Part shown: in pieces, positions 1-8,803 of the stretch
Position numbering within the stretch: position 1 is the first letter of the stretch
Layout of the letters: each line of letters opens with the position of its first letter
NCBI GenBank assembly: GCA_049522195.1
Contig: JBEKOB010000032.1
Span: forward strand, 1 to 45,548
DNA length: 45,548 bases
Origin: UBA9647 sp049522195
Lineage (GTDB): Bacteria > Bacteroidota > Ignavibacteria > UBA10030
Direction of reading: 5' to 3'
Made by a program: the position numbers and the translations under genes
The notes under the pieces: generated by a model
Told to the model about the DNA's origin: nothing
Databases searched by the model: none
The model's input: the letters and a program-made list of their open reading frames with translations, nothing else

Positions 1-4
1 TGGC

Positions 5-1318
5 TTATCGCATCCTTCCCCACAAATCTGTGGTTGGATACCGGAGGCGGTAGTCGCCAAATCCCGTTTCATCCACAAAAATGAACTGGCGATTCAACTG
101 GTAGTAATACCAGATCTCATATGGCTTATTGTCGGTGTCAAACGGGTGGCGCTCGATGTTGTCCGGCGTTCCAAACCGGATGAAGATCATCCCCATATCC
201 GTCCGCCATCCCTCAAGGTAATGCGTAAACGTCTGATTTGCGTACTGAATGCGTCCGTAATACTCGTCCATCAGCTCGTTGCGCTGAGTCTGGGCATCCG
301 GATCACGCTTCGACCAGAACTCGAGGAATCTCTTACGCTTCTCTTCATCCGTGGTAGCGGATTGGATGTATTCAAGTTCAGATTCACGGGCAATGTAGAC
401 CAGCTGCTCAATTGCCTTATCCAGGTCGACGATCGCCATCGGGAGATCCGTCGAGCGGACATGAAATGTTCGCGATGTCGATGCCTTGACAACGGCCTGA
501 TCGTTCCCCGAACCTAACTTGCCCGTCGAGACAATCGAAAGATAATACGTTCCCATGCGGAGGCCGGCGCTGTCAATTCTCACGAACATCTGGGTCTTGT
601 GTCCCGCGGTGGCTTCCATTTGCGTATGGCTTACCACTTCGTTCTTTTTTGAATCGTAGATCTTCCATGCCACTTCCAGGGAATCAATTGCGGGGCGCGT
701 ATACGCTTCAAAGAACACAAAGAAACCCTCTGCAAGATGGCTGACACTTCCTGAGATATTTGGAACAATCGTCTTTTTGTCTCCATCCGTCGAGAGACGG
801 TTGACAAGCATGATATCACTGAGCGAAACAGAATCCTTCGCGAAATCCGTGATCAGCAGTGATTTCTTCATCTGCGACGATTTGCGAGACTCCTGATCCC
901 GGAGCTGAATGGTCATTTGGTAGTTGCCCGGATCCAGTTCCATCGACCGATGGGTCAGACTGTAGAGCTTGTTCTGCGTGGTCTGTGAGAACTCCGCCAC
1001 CGGGACGTCCACCGTCCAGGTCTCTTCGTGCGCCAGGGTTTTCGAAGGACTGAAAAGGGAGAGAGTGACCTCGTATCGCCCGATATACTGATCCCCCTCT
1101 TTGAGGAACCGGATCTCGTCGTGCGGGACCTGCACATACACGTCGACGCGTGATTTCTCGGGCTGTGTCGAAGCATATGCCATAGCATCACAATAAAATG
1201 TCGGACCGACCTCGGCCAACCCGCGTCGCAACTCTGTTTGAGCATGTGCTGCAGTTCCGGGAAGGAGGGCCAGACCGAGCACCCCCAGGATGATGAACAA
1301 GCTTTTCGTCGTACGCAT
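5..1318 (-). CDS. GWxTD domain-containing exported protein
   Basis: A 437-residue exported protein of unknown role. Residues 1-26 form a typical signal peptide: basic start, hydrophobic core, AHA-Q cleavage site. The centre looks like beta-rich domains that follow no family I can name. The C-terminal 70 residues carry the GWxTD signature (G370-W-R-T-D374) followed by a conserved run ending in W-Y-Y-Y. This domain is known from Ignavibacteria, Acidobacteria and related phyla, where its function is unproven. The ATG is preceded by an AAGGGGTG ribosome site. The gene lies 17 bases after rimO and is probably the last gene, or near the last, of the cdsA-rimO transcript. The stop codon sits at the very edge of the window, so its downstream partner is unseen. 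The family call is confident; the function is open. Confidence 0.85.
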   Translation of the reverse strand: MRTTKSLFIILGVLGLALLPGTAAHAQTELRRGLAEVGPTFYCDAMAYASTQPEKSRVDVYVQVPHDEIRFLKEGDQYIGRYEVTLSLFSPSKTLAHEETWTVDVPVAEFSQTTQNKLYSLTHRSMELDPGNYQMTIQLRDQESRKSSQMKKSLLITDFAKDSVSLSDIMLVNRLSTDGDKKTIVPNISGSVSHLAEGFFVFFEAYTRPAIDSLEVAWKIYDSKKNEVVSHTQMEATAGHKTQMFVRIDSAGLRMGTYYLSIVSTGKLGSGNDQAVVKASTSRTFHVRSTDLPMAIVDLDKAIEQLVYIARESELEYIQSATTDEEKRKRFLEFWSKRDPDAQTQRNELMDEYYGRIQYANQTFTHYLEGWRTDMGMIFIRFGTPDNIERHPFDTDNKPYEIWYYYQLNRQFIFVDETGFGDYRLRYPTTDLWGRMR

Positions 1319-1335
1319 GGGTCACACCCCTTCCA

Positions 1336-2652
1336 TCAAAATTCTGTCCCGACGCTTTCCGCGTAGAGATCATATTCCGTGCAGTGCGTCACCGTCGCAT
1401 TCACAAAGCTCCCGATCCGGAGTTTCGAAGAACTTCGGACGTACACTTCCTGATCAATCTCAGGTGCATCCCACTCTGACCGTCCCACGAAGAGCTCTCC
1501 TTCAACCCTCTCGATGAGCACCTTGAGATCGGATCCTACGAGCGATTCGTTGCGCTCCTCGGAGATTCGCTGCTGCAACTCCATGATGCGGCTGCGACGC
1601 TCTTCTTTCACGTTGTTCGGGATGGGATCGCCCAGATCGTAGGCAGTGGTCCCTTCCTCTTGCGAATACGTGAATACCCCAAGCCTGTGGAATTTCGTTT
1701 CCTCGACGAAATCGCACAGCTGCTCGAAATCCGATTCGCTCTCATTCGGATACCCGACAATCAGGGTCGTCCGCAACCCAATACCCGGCACTGCGGTCTT
1801 GATATCAGAAATGAGCTCGCGAAGAGCCCGATTGGTCATGCCCCTGCGCATCGATTTCAGCACATCGTCTGCCACGTGTTGGACGGGCATGTCCAGGTAG
1901 CGGCAGATCTTTGAATGATCGCGGTACACTTCAAGGATGCTCTTTGGAAATTTCGTGGGATACGCATACATCAGCCTGATCCATTCGATCCCATCGATTC
2001 CGGCAAGCTCACGCAACAATCTGTCGAGCTGTCTCTCACCCTGAAGATCGAGACCATAGTATGTCGTATCCTGACCGATGAGGATCAGCTCTTTCACTCC
2101 CTTTGCAGCGAGATGGTGAGCTTCGGTGACAATCTGAGTGAGCGGTTTCGAAACGTGCAGCCCGCGCATCAATGGGATAGCGCAGAAGGAGCATGGGTTG
2201 TCACATCCCTCGGAGATCTTGAGATAGGCGTAATGCGAAGGAGTGGTGAGCTGGCGTTCGCCGAGAAGTTCTTCCCGGAAGTCAACACCAAGCTCGCGGA
2301 CGATCTGGGGAATGTGGTGGGAGCCGAAATAGGCGTCCACGTTTGGAATTTCCGCAGCCAGATCCTTTGCAAAGCGCTCAGAGAGGCATCCCATAACGAT
2401 AACCTTCTTCAGCTTTCCCTGCTTTTTCCTCTCCACGGCCTCGAGGATCGCGTCGATCGATTCCTGCTTCGCAGCTTCGATGAACCCACACGTATTGATC
2501 ACCGCGATATCAGCGTCGTCCACATCGTCCACGATGTGCGCCTTCCCCCCGGTCAGCTGTCCAAGAAGCACCTCGCTATCGACAATGTTCTTTGAACACC
2601 CCAGCGTCACGACACTGATAGTTGGCCTATGATTTCTGTTTCCAGTCGTCAC
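1336..2652 (-). CDS. rimO: Ribosomal protein S12 methylthiotransferase RimO
   Basis: RimO is a radical-SAM enzyme that adds a methylthio group to a conserved aspartate of ribosomal protein S12. The 438 residues match the family length. The N-terminal UPF0004 domain has its three cluster cysteines at C19, C55 and C89. The radical SAM motif CxxxCxxC is C150/C154/C157, and a TRAM RNA/protein-binding domain occupies about 375-438. The wording around the motif (EGCDNPCSFCAIPLMRG) separates it from the tRNA enzyme MiaB. Translation begins at GTG, inside a GTGA overlap with the cdsA stop codon, so the two genes are likely translationally coupled. Confidence 0.95.
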   Translation of the reverse strand: MTTGNRNHRPTISVVTLGCSKNIVDSEVLLGQLTGGKAHIVDDVDDADIAVINTCGFIEAAKQESIDAILEAVERKKQGKLKKVIVMGCLSERFAKDLAAEIPNVDAYFGSHHIPQIVRELGVDFREELLGERQLTTPSHYAYLKISEGCDNPCSFCAIPLMRGLHVSKPLTQIVTEAHHLAAKGVKELILIGQDTTYYGLDLQGERQLDRLLRELAGIDGIEWIRLMYAYPTKFPKSILEVYRDHSKICRYLDMPVQHVADDVLKSMRRGMTNRALRELISDIKTAVPGIGLRTTLIVGYPNESESDFEQLCDFVEETKFHRLGVFTYSQEEGTTAYDLGDPIPNNVKEERRSRIMELQQRISEERNESLVGSDLKVLIERVEGELFVGRSEWDAPEIDQEVYVRSSSKLRIGSFVNATVTHCTEYDLYAESVGTEF

Positions 2653-3614
2653 GAGAGCACTACAAAATCAATGTAAAGATACACAAAGGGGGCTACAAAT
2701 ACCAGGCTGTCGAATCGATCATACATTCCCCCGTGACCGGGAATGATCGCTGAGGTATCCTTCACCCCCGCATCACGCTTGAATCGCGATTCCACCAGAT
2801 CTCCCACTTGTCCGAAGACTCCTACGATGATGCCGATGATCAGAGCGTCCTGGAACCTGAGATAGTCGAGCACAAGAGAGCGCGCGGCCAGCATCGTAAG
2901 CAGGGCACCAACGAATCCAAAGATTGCCCCTTCCCATGATTTCTTCGGACTCACGCGCTCGAAGAGGCGATGACGCCCAAAGGTGAGTCCTCCGAAGTAC
3001 GCAGCCGTGTCACAAATCCAGATGCTGGCGAGCAGCGAGACTATTGTGTACCCACCCCATCGTGAGATCGTCGCGAGTTCAACTTCACCTGCCATGGTGA
3101 CACTGAAGAATTTCGAGACGGGAAATCCATAGGGGAACAGTTCGCGTATTTCAATGAGTGTGCCGAAGAAGAGGGAGACAACCATCACACCCAGCACCGT
3201 CGTTCCCGCGTTCACGATGGGAGACCCTTTCTGACGAAACAACTCGATGACAAGAACGAGCAGAAGAAAGACGAGACTCGTCACCAGAAGAAACTGAAGT
3301 TGAGAAAACATTGACAGCCGCAGGCCACGCGAAGCAAAAAAGCTGAAAACCTCCACCTGCAGTCTCTCGTAGATGAACGCACCGTTCACGACGAATCCCG
3401 CGATCAGTCCTATGGTCTTGAGCGGAAAAGCCCCTTTCTTCTCTGCAAGAGCATAGAACTCATGCAGCGAGATGGCAGAGATGAGAGCCACGAAGAAGAA
3501 AAAGAAATAACTCCCTGCCATTGCGGCCCAGACGATAACCGGGATCGCAACGAGCGCTACTGCAACGCGCGTAGGAAGTGAACTGAATCGAGATGATTCC
3601 ACGGAACTCTCCAC
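2649..3614 (-). CDS. cdsA: Phosphatidate cytidylyltransferase
   Basis: CdsA makes CDP-diacylglycerol from phosphatidic acid and CTP, the branch point for bacterial phospholipids. The 321-residue protein has about eight hydrophobic segments. The complete family signature lies at residues 276-302: S-x-F-K-R, then K-D, then P-G-H-G-G-M-Y-D-R-F-D. The start shown is GTG with only a weak ribosome site. A second GTG five codons later has GGAGAG four bases upstream and is an alternative. Its last bases overlap rimO by four. It works downstream of gpsA and plsY, which are encoded about 20 kb away in this window. Confidence 0.95.
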   Translation of the reverse strand: MESSVESSRFSSLPTRVAVALVAIPVIVWAAMAGSYFFFFFVALISAISLHEFYALAEKKGAFPLKTIGLIAGFVVNGAFIYERLQVEVFSFFASRGLRLSMFSQLQFLLVTSLVFLLLVLVIELFRQKGSPIVNAGTTVLGVMVVSLFFGTLIEIRELFPYGFPVSKFFSVTMAGEVELATISRWGGYTIVSLLASIWICDTAAYFGGLTFGRHRLFERVSPKKSWEGAIFGFVGALLTMLAARSLVLDYLRFQDALIIGIIVGVFGQVGDLVESRFKRDAGVKDTSAIIPGHGGMYDRFDSLVFVAPFVYLYIDFVVLS

Positions 3615-3691
3615 ACAGAAAAGAACAGTTTGAAGTCACACAGAGTTTCGGTCAACACGATCACCGGTCGCCGGCAATGCATGAATGCGTC

Positions 3692-4636
3692 CTAGATGTC
3701 ACCATCGATCGGGGCCTGCACATCACTCGTCGCCCGCAGGTAAGAAGAAAATGCGACGACGAAAAGCATCGAGAAAAGGAACAGTTGAGCCAGAATGGCG
3801 GCGGAATTGATATCCACCCCCTTCGTTGCCCCGATGACCATCTTGTCATCCATCTGGAAGAACGAAACGACCACTGCGAGGCCATTGTTAAGAAAATGGA
3901 CAGTCATAGCGATCACCATGGTCTTCGATCGCATACGCAGAACCCCGAAGAAACACCCCAAGACGATCAGGGGAACAAGGGCGAATGGATTGAAATGGAA
4001 GAAGCCAAAAATCACACCGGTCCAGATAGCTGCGCGCAGCGGTTTCATTCTTCGCTCAAAACTGCTTTGCACCAATCCGCGGAACAGTAGTTCCTCGACA
4101 ATCGCAGGCGTGATGCTCACGACAAGCACGACGACGAGCAATTCGGTAGCGCCGTGAGCAGAGACAAGCGTGCGAAACATCTCCTCCATCATCTGCTTCG
4201 CCGGATCAACAATATCTTTCAACACTTGAGGGAGTGGGATCCGGTCCTGGAAAAACATGTAAATCTGCATCACCTCCTGCAGAAAAAGGAGACTGAGCAC
4301 TGCGAAAATCGTCTCACCCACCTGCGGCATGCGCCACGGGAACACACCGACAAATCGGCGGTCAAGCAATCGGGCAAACACGATCGTCGGGAGGAGAATA
4401 AAGAGCACCTGCCCAGCCATCGTAAAGACTCGATGCATCATCACGTTTTCAGGAGTCACCTTGCTCCCTACGAACAATAGCGTAAGGAACCCGCCGACAA
4501 GCTGATACAGGATGAACACGATCAGGAGGCTCACGAAGGCGAAGAGAACCGGCGAGATGGCGTGACGCTCAACAAATGACATCGCCTCGGGCGGCGGCGA
4601 GGGGGGCTGTGGAGGATCTTCAGTCAGTTCGGTCAA
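3692..4636 (-). CDS. CPBP family intramembrane metalloprotease
   Basis: A 314-residue polytopic membrane protein of the CPBP/Abi (CAAX-protease-like) family. Motif 1, EExxxR, is E181-E182-L-L-F-R186. Motif 2 has H214 in FGFFHFNP, and motif 3 has H247 and N250 in HFLNNG, so all metal and catalytic positions are kept. Such proteins cleave prenylated or membrane substrates in eukaryotes; bacterial substrates are mostly unknown. The N-terminal 20 residues are proline-rich and cytosolic in style. The reading frame opens with TTG only 6 bases after the preceding stop, with AAGGA upstream. An in-frame ATG at 4582 is the alternative start. It is followed by cdsA after 77 bases. Confidence 0.88.
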   Translation of the reverse strand: MTELTEDPPQPPSPPPEAMSFVERHAISPVLFAFVSLLIVFILYQLVGGFLTLLFVGSKVTPENVMMHRVFTMAGQVLFILLPTIVFARLLDRRFVGVFPWRMPQVGETIFAVLSLLFLQEVMQIYMFFQDRIPLPQVLKDIVDPAKQMMEEMFRTLVSAHGATELLVVVLVVSITPAIVEELLFRGLVQSSFERRMKPLRAAIWTGVIFGFFHFNPFALVPLIVLGCFFGVLRMRSKTMVIAMTVHFLNNGLAVVVSFFQMDDKMVIGATKGVDINSAAILAQLFLFSMLFVVAFSSYLRATSDVQAPIDGDI

Positions 4637-4642
4637 GAGCCT

Positions 4643-5602
4643 CTATCCTTTTTTCACGACCAGCTTGATCATTGCGGCGAGCAATGGAAACATGATTTCG
4701 TGATGGCCCGTAAATGAGTATCCCCTGCCGAAGGGCTGCGTCGGCCGTTCCACGACGTTCACTTGCGGTCTGTATTGCCTGATCATATCGAAATTCGCTG
4801 TTGAGAATCCACGTGCCTTGTACCCGAGGTTGCGGGCGACGGTAAGCGCTTTCAGAAATACCTCAGGGAGAATGACCGCAGATCCGACATTCAGCACAAC
4901 CCCTCCACCTTTGAGGTCCTTCACCGAGTTCGCGAAGATCTTAAAATCCCTGAAACTCATTTCGCCCGTCGCAGCTCCATCCATCGTAGGCTGTTGGTGT
5001 ATGATATCCGTTCCGATCGCCGCATGAACGGTGACCGGGACATTTTGTTCGTAGCACGCTGCAAGAATGCTGACTGAACGATACGGGGCCTTTGAGGCGA
5101 TAAGTTTCTTTGCAAGGGTCTCGGCATATCCTTCGCTGGTCTCAGCAAACCCCCGGACAAGCCCACGGTTGATGAACTCACCGGTTTCTTTCCACATCCC
5201 GAATTTCCCGTCCAGGATGTTCACTGCGACGTCCTCTGATGTCTGTCCCCACATCGCGGTCTCGACGTCGTGGATCGCCGCGGCGCTATTCATCGCCACA
5301 TGAGTGATAATTCCCCGGCGAACCAAATCGGTAACAAGGGGAGACAATCCGACCTTAATGACATGAGCGCCCATCATCAGGATCACGGGTTTGTTCCGAC
5401 GCCGGGAACGCTCGATGTCGCCGACGAGATCTCGCAGCTCATTTGCCATGAGAATGTGCGGCAACGAATCTATAAACTCAGCGACACGCGCCTTCTGTGG
5501 AACGATAACGCGGGCGAAGTCCTTCGGGGACACCTTGCTCTTCCGTTTCTTGATTGAAACGGTCTTGACTCCTGAGAGTCTGATCTGTTTATATTTTGAC
5601 AT
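4643..5602 (-). CDS. Conserved protein, possibly deoxyhypusine-synthase-like
   Basis: I do not recognise this 319-residue soluble protein with certainty. It is rich in alternating strand and helix segments with glycine turns (MMGAHVIKVGLSPLV near residue 77; GGGVVLNVGSAVILPE near 230). This is the style of a Rossmann-like fold and vaguely resembles the deoxyhypusine synthase superfamily, but I cannot identify the catalytic lysine of that family. Histidine and aspartate positions in VHAAIGTDIIHQQP look like a binding site. The start is basic (several K/R in the first 25 residues). It begins at ATG five bases after the DUF3108 gene and ends six bases before the CPBP protease, so it sits in a tight four-gene unit. 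That it is a real gene is well supported; its function is unknown. Confidence 0.85.
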   Translation of the reverse strand: MSKYKQIRLSGVKTVSIKKRKSKVSPKDFARVIVPQKARVAEFIDSLPHILMANELRDLVGDIERSRRRNKPVILMMGAHVIKVGLSPLVTDLVRRGIITHVAMNSAAAIHDVETAMWGQTSEDVAVNILDGKFGMWKETGEFINRGLVRGFAETSEGYAETLAKKLIASKAPYRSVSILAACYEQNVPVTVHAAIGTDIIHQQPTMDGAATGEMSFRDFKIFANSVKDLKGGGVVLNVGSAVILPEVFLKALTVARNLGYKARGFSTANFDMIRQYRPQVNVVERPTQPFGRGYSFTGHHEIMFPLLAAMIKLVVKKG

Positions 5603-5607
5603 GGCAG

Positions 5608-6453
5608 CTACCGTACCTTTGCCCTGATGGGACCATTGATACCGGAGTATTCTCTCAGCTCCGCATTGATCGATCCGACAATGACCTTCGTGCTGACTTT
5701 GACGGGGATTTTCCTTTCATCATCCGTCAACCAGATGATCACTCTTCCCTCGCTCTTGAACAGTCCCCCTTCTTTCATAAGAGGCTCAACAATGATGCAA
5801 TCAAATGTTCCTGCATCCACGCTGATCCGCTGTCGGCCCAGAAACTTGACCGCGAGATTATACGTCGTGTCCCTAAAGAAATTCTGCAGCATGATTTTCT
5901 CCCCCACACGCGACTTGGAGTAGTCCAGCGTCCGGATAAAGTAAAACGCAGACACTGCGTCGTGTACATATGGAGGGATCGGATACTGCTTGGTGCTTGT
6001 GTAGGCGATGTTCTTGACCTGGTCAAACCACGCATTGAAATCCCGATTGAATGACCCTTCTCTGACCTTTTGAGTAAAATGCCATGGAAAAACCCCATGG
6101 ATATCCAGAGCCGTTTCATACCGATCATCCACTTTGTAAATCCACGCAAAGGCTTTCGTTGAATTCACGGTGAAGAGCACCTGATACACCGATCGGCCGA
6201 ATACCGAATCCGTTTTCGGGATGCTCATCACTGCCTCCCCCGCAGTTATAAAACTGTAGCCCACATCGAAGACGAGCCGCTCTCCTTCTGCAAACGCAGC
6301 GTGTTTGATCGTGCGAAGCGTGGAGGCGGATTTGTAGAGAGACCCTTGTGAGAGCATCACCTGACTCAACGAGTCCTGCGCACCGGCACGAGGAGACACA
6401 CCGAAGATCACCAGAACCGTGATGATTGCCAGACGTCCGAGCATCGTTGCCAT
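5608..6453 (-). CDS. DUF3108 domain-containing exported protein
   Basis: A 281-residue secreted or periplasmic protein. The N-terminus (MATMLGRLAIITVLVIF...) is a signal peptide ending near AGAQ. The rest matches the DUF3108 pattern: a strand-rich body with GERLVFDVGYSFITAGEA near the start, and a second half with FDCIIVEPLMKEGG followed by a W-L-T-D-D-x-R-K-I-P-V motif. The domain is predicted to resemble lipoprotein-sorting beta structures, and its role is not established. I chose the ATG at 6453 because it forms a TGATG junction with the GT9 stop and begins the signal peptide. The open frame extends 26 codons further upstream, but that would bury the signal sequence inside the GT9 gene. 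Confidence 0.88.
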   Translation of the reverse strand: MATMLGRLAIITVLVIFGVSPRAGAQDSLSQVMLSQGSLYKSASTLRTIKHAAFAEGERLVFDVGYSFITAGEAVMSIPKTDSVFGRSVYQVLFTVNSTKAFAWIYKVDDRYETALDIHGVFPWHFTQKVREGSFNRDFNAWFDQVKNIAYTSTKQYPIPPYVHDAVSAFYFIRTLDYSKSRVGEKIMLQNFFRDTTYNLAVKFLGRQRISVDAGTFDCIIVEPLMKEGGLFKSEGRVIIWLTDDERKIPVKVSTKVIVGSINAELREYSGINGPIRAKVR

Positions 6454-7499
6454 CAGTACGATTGTCCCTTCGGGGCAAGAAGTGTCCGGGCTGCAACCAG
6501 AACATCCCCCACTTTTATTTGATCCATGCAATCATTTCCCTGACATAGTCCCCCGTGGCAGCGGAGACACACAACGTTGTCAGCTGTGAAAACAACCTTT
6601 TGGTCGGCGAGCGGTCCCCAGCGCCGGGGGCTGCACTCTCGAATTGGCGGATAGAACGCGATGACCGGCGTCCCAACTGCGGCAGCAATATGCAATGGTC
6701 CCGTGGAATTAGACACAAACAGCTGGGCTCTACCAATAAATGCAGCGAGCACTTTCAGCGACAATTGTCCCACGCTCCCCACGGCCGCCCCTCCACCCCT
6801 CGTCACTACCATATCGACGAGCCCCTGTTCCGCCCTGGTTCCCGTAACGACTACTTTAAAACCTTCGGCCGCCAGACCCCGGGCAAGATCGCCGAAATTC
6901 TCTGTGCTCCAATCCCTTGCAGATCCACCGCTGCCGGGGTGGAGAATCACAAATCTCTCCGAGCGTCCTATTCCAAGCCTTTTCAGCTCTGCACCCGCGG
7001 CTTCATTTGAAGCCTCAGACAAAGGGAGCTCGATGCGAGGAACACGGGGAACACGTATTCCGATCGCCTGCAGCAAGGAAACATTGTATTCCGATTCGTG
7101 CTTCTCAGCAGTCTTCCGGTGTTCGAATACCTTCTTGTTGAAAAGAAACGAGTACCAGCGGTACCCTGAGCCGACGCGCACCGGCACGGCGGCGAGTGCC
7201 ATTAACAATGCGATACGAAACGTCGGGTGGGAAACAACGACAAGATCGAACCGCCGGTCCCGAAGCTCGGCGAGTAAGGCAAGGAAACCTTTTTGCTCCC
7301 CTGATTCGTCGTAGGTGATGATGGAATCGAGACCCGAATATCCTTCCACCAGGGCACTCGTGTATGAGCAAAGCAGCATTGAGATCCGGCTACCTGGAAG
7401 ACTCTCGCACAACACTGTGACCATCGGGAGTGAAAGGACAACATCACCGATCCGATCGGTCCGAACCACGAGAACATTCTCGAACTTGCGCTCTTTCAA
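6453..7499 (-). CDS. Glycosyltransferase family 9 (heptosyltransferase-like)
   Basis: A 348-residue GT-B glycosyltransferase of the ADP-heptose:LPS heptosyltransferase family, expected to extend the lipopolysaccharide core at the inner face of the cytoplasmic membrane. The N-terminal acceptor domain opens with VLVVRTDRIGDVVLSLP. The nucleotide-sugar domain has LHPGSGGSARDW and SNSTGPLHIAAAVGTPVIAFYPP. A cysteine cluster near the end (C311, C314, C319, C324) is common in family 9. The start must be TTG at 7499, because an in-frame stop lies four codons upstream and no ATG precedes the first strand. There is no clear ribosome site, but a strong promoter at 7525-7553 leaves a leader of only about 20 bases. 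Confidence 0.9.
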   Translation of the reverse strand: MKERKFENVLVVRTDRIGDVVLSLPMVTVLCESLPGSRISMLLCSYTSALVEGYSGLDSIITYDESGEQKGFLALLAELRDRRFDLVVVSHPTFRIALLMALAAVPVRVGSGYRWYSFLFNKKVFEHRKTAEKHESEYNVSLLQAIGIRVPRVPRIELPLSEASNEAAGAELKRLGIGRSERFVILHPGSGGSARDWSTENFGDLARGLAAEGFKVVVTGTRAEQGLVDMVVTRGGGAAVGSVGQLSLKVLAAFIGRAQLFVSNSTGPLHIAAAVGTPVIAFYPPIRECSPRRWGPLADQKVVFTADNVVCLRCHGGLCQGNDCMDQIKVGDVLVAARTLLAPKGQSY

Positions 7500-7524
7500 T
7501 GCGTCGCATCAATGGTTAGTTGTT

Positions 7525-7553
7525 AATATACGGCTCGGTGCTTTGAGTATCAA
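7525..7553 (-). promoter_or_regulatory. Sigma-70-type promoter for the GT9 operon
   Basis: Read on the minus strand this is TTGATA (7548-7553), a 17-base spacer, then TATATT (7525-7530). The -35 matches consensus at five of six positions and the -10 is strong. It lies about 26 bases ahead of the GT9 TTG start, inside the only sizeable gap (122 bases) between the reductase gene and GT9. It probably drives GT9, DUF3108, the unknown protein, the CPBP protease and perhaps cdsA-rimO. Confidence 0.65.
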
Positions 7554-7621
7554 GGAAGGGAAACAGTGTGAGGGCATACTCAGGTGATGACCCGACGTCA
7601 TAGACTTACGCGTCCGGATCA

Positions 7622-8788
7622 TTACGAAATGAACACCTTTGCAACATCCAGTAAGATTGAAGGCTGGTTCCAAAGCGCAGTCCGGAAAATCCCTCCCACA
7701 GTGCGTTTTTCGTCAGGAAGCTGCTGTGCGTGATCGCAAAGCTTGTTCAGAGTGTCATCCGAGAAGTTGTAGATGGCTTCCTTGATATGATAGAACACTT
7801 CGTGACGCCAGCCGAGCCGTTTTTGCCAGCGGTTCTGATACTCCTGCAAGTGTGCGTTGTCCTTTTTCTCGAGAGCCTCTACAGCGACCTGTCCGGCAAT
7901 CATCCCACCGATCATCCCGCTGATGATACCCCCTCCCGAAACCGGATTGACCTGGTGGGCAGCATCGCCAACGATCATCACGCTCCCCTTCACGATCTCG
8001 TCACATGTTTTTGCACAGGGCACACCGCCGGCAATGCGCGTGAGAATCGCGGCATGAGGAAATTTTTTCTGCACAAATTCGTCAAGCCAGCGCACGGCAG
8101 CTTTTTCTTTGGCACACTCGACGCTGATACCGATCCCAACGTTCGCCGAATCTTTCCCTTTGGGGAACACCCACAGGTATCCCCCTGGTGCGACATCATC
8201 GCCGAAATAGAAATCCAGGATACCTTCATCAACATGGATCCCCGACAACGTCACCTGTGCGCAGCTCTCCATATCGTGAATATGGCACGTCGTATCGATT
8301 CCCGCCCACTTCCCGACACGGCTCTCGACACCATCGGCGCCGATGATCACCTTCCCCCGGATGTCAACCTTCTGGTCTTTGATGAGAGCACGGACCCCCG
8401 TGATCTCGCCACCAGTGCGGAGCAGGTCGTAGACATAAGCTTTCGTTACCACTTCGGCCCCTTCGTTCACCGCCAGCTTTGCCAGTTCATAGTCAAAGAT
8501 GCGGCGCTCGAGGACGTAGCCGATTCCATCGAGCCGGGGAACGATGGAATTGCCATTCGGCACTACGATGCGGAACTTGCTCACTGTCGCAGCGATCCAT
8601 TTGGGATCGGGCTGAATGAACTGGATGACACCTTCATGGCTCACTGCCTCCGCACAACGGACTGGATATCCGACGTCCCGGTCCTTTTCCAGCAGCAAGA
8701 CAGATGCCCCGCCGGCCGCGGCATATCGCGCTGCGGTCGAGCCGGCAGGTCCAGCCCCTACAACAATGACATCATATGCCTCTCTCAT
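7622..8788 (-). CDS. Geranylgeranyl reductase family FAD-dependent oxidoreductase
   Basis: A 388-residue flavoprotein of the geranylgeranyl reductase family (p-hydroxybenzoate hydroxylase fold). The dinucleotide-binding motif GAGPAGSTAARYAA is at residues 11-24, PVRCAEAVS follows near 42, the middle FAD motif IIGADGVESRVGKW is near 150, and GDAAHQVNPVSGGGI is near 275. Family members hydrogenate isoprenoid double bonds: chlorophyll phytyl chains, archaeal lipids, or menaquinone tails. Substrate cannot be read from sequence. In a bacterium without visible pigment genes, a quinone or polyprenyl chain is the likeliest target. It begins 15 bases after a small ferredoxin gene, so the ferredoxin probably delivers the electrons. 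Confidence 0.88.
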   Translation of the reverse strand: MREAYDVIVVGAGPAGSTAARYAAAGGASVLLLEKDRDVGYPVRCAEAVSHEGVIQFIQPDPKWIAATVSKFRIVVPNGNSIVPRLDGIGYVLERRIFDYELAKLAVNEGAEVVTKAYVYDLLRTGGEITGVRALIKDQKVDIRGKVIIGADGVESRVGKWAGIDTTCHIHDMESCAQVTLSGIHVDEGILDFYFGDDVAPGGYLWVFPKGKDSANVGIGISVECAKEKAAVRWLDEFVQKKFPHAAILTRIAGGVPCAKTCDEIVKGSVMIVGDAAHQVNPVSGGGIISGMIGGMIAGQVAVEALEKKDNAHLQEYQNRWQKRLGWRHEVFYHIKEAIYNFSDDTLNKLCDHAQQLPDEKRTVGGIFRTALWNQPSILLDVAKVFIS

Positions 8789-8803
8789 CGGCTCTCGTTG
8801 CGA

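Noticed and set aside
6454..6531. Upstream extension of the DUF3108 gene (start at 6531)
   Set aside because: The extra 26 residues overlap the GT9 C-terminus, are cysteine-rich translation of its other frame, and would precede the signal peptide. The TGATG junction at 6453 is the better start.
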